17,523 nucleotides of DNA from Myxococcota bacterium. Its GTDB lineage: Bacteria > Myxococcota_C > UBA6777. The notes beneath the pieces were generated by a model that did not search any database, was not told the origin of the DNA, and saw nothing but the letters and a program-made list of their open reading frames with translations. Location: positions 1-17,523 of the forward strand of contig CAUJFU010000378.1 of NCBI GenBank assembly GCA_963169055.1, in the 5' to 3' direction. Both the position numbers and the translations under genes were made by a program. This document shows, piece after piece, positions 15,948 through 17,523 of this stretch; within the stretch, counting starts at the first letter, position 1, and each line of letters begins with the position of its first letter.

Positions 15948-17075
15948 TCAAAAGCTGGGGTAGAGAGACGCTCCGTCATCTGTCAACCATTTGAACTCGC
16001 TGCCCTGCGAATATCCAAGCAGATCCTCACGGCCATCTGTCCCTTCAACGCTCAGTATCAGGCTCTTTCCATCCAAGGACATTGCGCATTTTCCGTACAC
16101 CTCTCCCGAAGAAACGCGCAGGAGCGAGATGTTCCCATCAACTGCGTAATAAAACAGGGCATGCTGCTCGCCTTTTTTTGCATAAAAAAAGAAGCCGCCA
16201 TCCTTTTCATCCCAAGACAAGCGCGTCTTATAACCACCCAAAGAAAAGCCCCCCTCACCTTCCTTCAACAACTCTACGCCTGTCTTTCCGAGGTTTTCGT
16301 AAAAAACGATCTTGTTCTCCCAGCCAACCTTGCAGTCTGTGTACAACACCAACGCCCCCCCATGCTTCCGATTGATCACAAAGTCGCGAAGGTTACAATC
16401 CGGATCCGTTTGATATACTGACGCCTCATTCTCCGCATCCGTAGCCCAAGACTCAATGCTTGGCTTTGTAAACCGTGTCTCTCCTTGTGGGCTTTTGAAC
16501 ATCAAGCCCGTAGAGAAAAACACGCGATCGCCATCTTTTGACCATGCAGGGTTATAAGCATAGCGCGTCTGAGACAGTTCTTGGATCTGGATTTCTTTCG
16601 ACAAACGCATCGCTTGCGCGCCATCCACACTCACCTTCCACACGATATAAGCCTTCTCCTTGAACTTTGGAGCGACACCTTGGAACGACTGATCCAACGC
16701 GAACGCGACCCACTTTCGATCAGGCGATAGCGCCGCAGCACCCGTTACCGGGATCGCCTCACCTTTCACAAGCAAAGGTTTTGCGCTCCCAGCCAGCGTG
16801 TCGTAAATGTACACTCCCCTCCGCGCTCCGTTCTTCCCGTTCTTCATGAACACAAACGACGTGGAAGGCAACGGCTGGATCTCCGCTTTTGGCGGTGTCG
16901 GATTGCTCGGCGGTGTCGGATTGCTCGGCGGCGTCGGATTGCTCGGTGGCGTCGGATTGCTCGGTGGCGTCGTGCCTTGTTGTCCTCCCCAACCAGAAGA
17001 AGGGCCATTTTGAGGAACGCCACAAGCCAACAAAAAGAAACAGGTCGGAAGCGCATAAAAAAAGTTCTTGTTCAT
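15948..17075 (-). CDS. Beta-propeller (TolB/PD40-like) lipoprotein
   Basis: Exported lipoprotein of 375 residues. The signal peptide ends in the lipobox FFLLAC with Cys18; no Asp follows the Cys, so outer-membrane sorting is likely. A Gly/Ser stretch and a PPSNPT tandem repeat form a flexible linker (about 30-60). The rest (about 65-375) is a WD40/PD40-type beta-propeller with recurring blades such as GAAALSPDRKWVAFALD, YAYNPAWSKDGDRVFFSTG and CAMSLDGKSLILSVEGTDGR, ending GASLYPSF. These repeats resemble TolB-like propellers, but there is no TolB N-terminal domain, so it is not TolB itself. Function is probably binding at the envelope or surface. The ATG at 17075 has AAGGAG 7 bases upstream. 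The frame stays open to 17426 without support. It stands alone, converging with dnaE. Confidence 0.88.
   Translation of the reverse strand: MNKNFFYALPTCFFLLACGVPQNGPSSGWGGQQGTTPPSNPTPPSNPTPPSNPTPPSNPTPPKAEIQPLPSTSFVFMKNGKNGARRGVYIYDTLAGSAKPLLVKGEAIPVTGAAALSPDRKWVAFALDQSFQGVAPKFKEKAYIVWKVSVDGAQAMRLSKEIQIQELSQTRYAYNPAWSKDGDRVFFSTGLMFKSPQGETRFTKPSIESWATDAENEASVYQTDPDCNLRDFVINRKHGGALVLYTDCKVGWENKIVFYENLGKTGVELLKEGEGGFSLGGYKTRLSWDEKDGGFFFYAKKGEQHALFYYAVDGNISLLRVSSGEVYGKCAMSLDGKSLILSVEGTDGREDLLGYSQGSEFKWLTDDGASLYPSF
16891..16972 (-). repeat. 18-bp tandem repeat encoding PPSNPT linker
   Basis: Four 18-base units (GGCGGTGTCGGATTGCTC and close variants, + strand) at 16891, 16909, 16927 and 16945, plus a 10-base partial unit. 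They sit inside the lipoprotein gene and encode PPSNPT in frame, so a change in copy number would lengthen or shorten the linker without frameshift. The units differ only at two positions, suggesting recent expansion. Confidence 0.95.
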
Positions 17076-17132
17076 AACTTTTCTCCTTGGATCAGTATTG
17101 GAAGTCAAAGGCAAAAGATGCTCCGCCAAAGC

Positions 17133-17152
17133 TCTCGGCGTGCGGCCCGAGA
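17133..17152. repeat. Inverted repeat in the lipoprotein leader
   Basis: TCTCGG (17133-17138) and CCGAGA (17147-17152) form a 6-base stem with an 8-base loop, 58 bases upstream of the lipoprotein start. It could be a leader hairpin or an operator. The surrounding 17076-17308 shows no clear promoter. Confidence 0.35.
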
Positions 17153-17308
17153 AAAGGCAGCTTCCGTTCCCTCTTTTCATTTTTGCTATTCTCTTTCCTT
17201 TTCCATACCTTAGACGCCATCCCCCTTGCCCCACCCTCCTATCTGTCCAAAAATGAAACGTCTCACTGAACAGAAAGTGAACACCACACGCTACAACCAC
17301 CGCGATCT

Positions 17309-17523
17309 CACATGGCCAAACAACCTGTCCCACAGCCTCCACCCCAATCCCACATTGCCAAACAGGCTGTCCCACAGCTTCCACCGCAACCCCACATTGC
17401 CAAACAGGCTGTCCCACAGCTTCCACCGCAATCCCACATTACCAAACAGGCCGTCTCACAGCCTCCACCGCAATCCCACATTACCAAACAGGCTGTCCCA
17501 CAGCTTCCACCGCAACCCCACTT
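17309..17523. repeat. 42-bp tandem repeat array reaching the right edge
   Basis: Five consecutive 42-base units start at 17309, 17351, 17393, 17435 and 17477; a sixth begins as CACTT at 17519. The core is CACATTGCCAAACAGG. The first unit is the most diverged (CACATGGCC). Since 42 is divisible by three and the unit has no stop codons, several frames stay open. On +, one reading from ATG 17312 gives AKQAVPQLPPQPHI units and another from ATG 17253 gives NPTLPNRLSHSFHR units; neither start has a ribosome site. On -, a frame entering from the edge gives Cys-rich WDCGGSCGTACLAM units and stops at 17309. No short direct repeats with unique spacers are seen, so it is not CRISPR. Confidence 0.9.

Noticed and set aside
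15801-16421. + strand open frame of 206 codons across the hairpin element and lipoprotein gene
   Set aside because: No ribosome site, mixed composition, and most of it is antisense to the well-supported lipoprotein.
17076-17426. N-terminal extension of the lipoprotein gene to 17426
   Set aside because: The lipobox signal peptide starts at 17075 with an ideal ribosome site; the extension only reads through the 42-bp repeats.
17309-17523. Possible CRISPR array
   Set aside because: Repeats are directly adjacent, with no unique spacers; the unit is a 42-bp tandem repeat.

Overview
The window looks like a chromosomal housekeeping and envelope region of a Gram-negative bacterium, most likely of the Myxococcota / former deltaproteobacterial type. 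This is inference. It rests on a tail-anchored eukaryotic-type Ser/Thr kinase with an N-terminal zinc ribbon, Cys-rich C-x5-C-x5-C modules of the kind common in that group's exported proteins, a Lol-type lipoprotein, and moderate-to-high GC with C-ending codons on + strand genes. The + strand carries more C than G whichever way the genes point, which suggests a replication-linked skew.

Layout. 1-2521 (-): class A penicillin-binding protein 1A, cut by the left edge before its KTG motif. 2896-3678 (-): transmembrane anti-sigma factor, overlapping by 4 bases the ECF sigma factor at 3675-4325 (-). 4537-5493 (-): HEAT-repeat protein. 5754-6590 (+): secreted protein of unknown function. 6605-8092 (-): glutamyl-tRNA synthetase. 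8437-9861 (+): Ser/Thr kinase. 9980-10690 (+): single-HKD phospholipase-D-like protein. 10741-15633 (+): DNA polymerase III alpha interrupted by a 449-residue intein. 15634-15947: non-coding stretch packed with hairpins between converging genes. 15948-17075 (-): beta-propeller lipoprotein with a Pro-rich tandem-repeat linker. 17309 to the right edge: five 42-bp tandem repeats of unresolved coding status.

How the genes relate. HEAT protein, sigma, anti-sigma and PBP1A lie in that order on the - strand. The sigma/anti-sigma pair is almost certainly one translationally coupled unit; whether it controls the PBP is not shown. The kinase, PLD-like protein and dnaE lie in series on the + strand, with gaps small enough for partial co-transcription.

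Most notable: (1) PBP1A carries an in-frame insertion of about 195 residues with 14 cysteines inside the GT51 glycosyltransferase domain, between the GGSTLSQQ and RKIREA motifs. (2) The DnaE intein combines splicing blocks, an apparently intact LAGLIDADG endonuclease and an extra helix-turn-helix-like segment, and the downstream extein flank has codon use that hints at co-conversion during homing. (3) Five hairpins fall within about 170 bp at 15688-15858. No phage, CRISPR, tRNA or rRNA gene was recognised.
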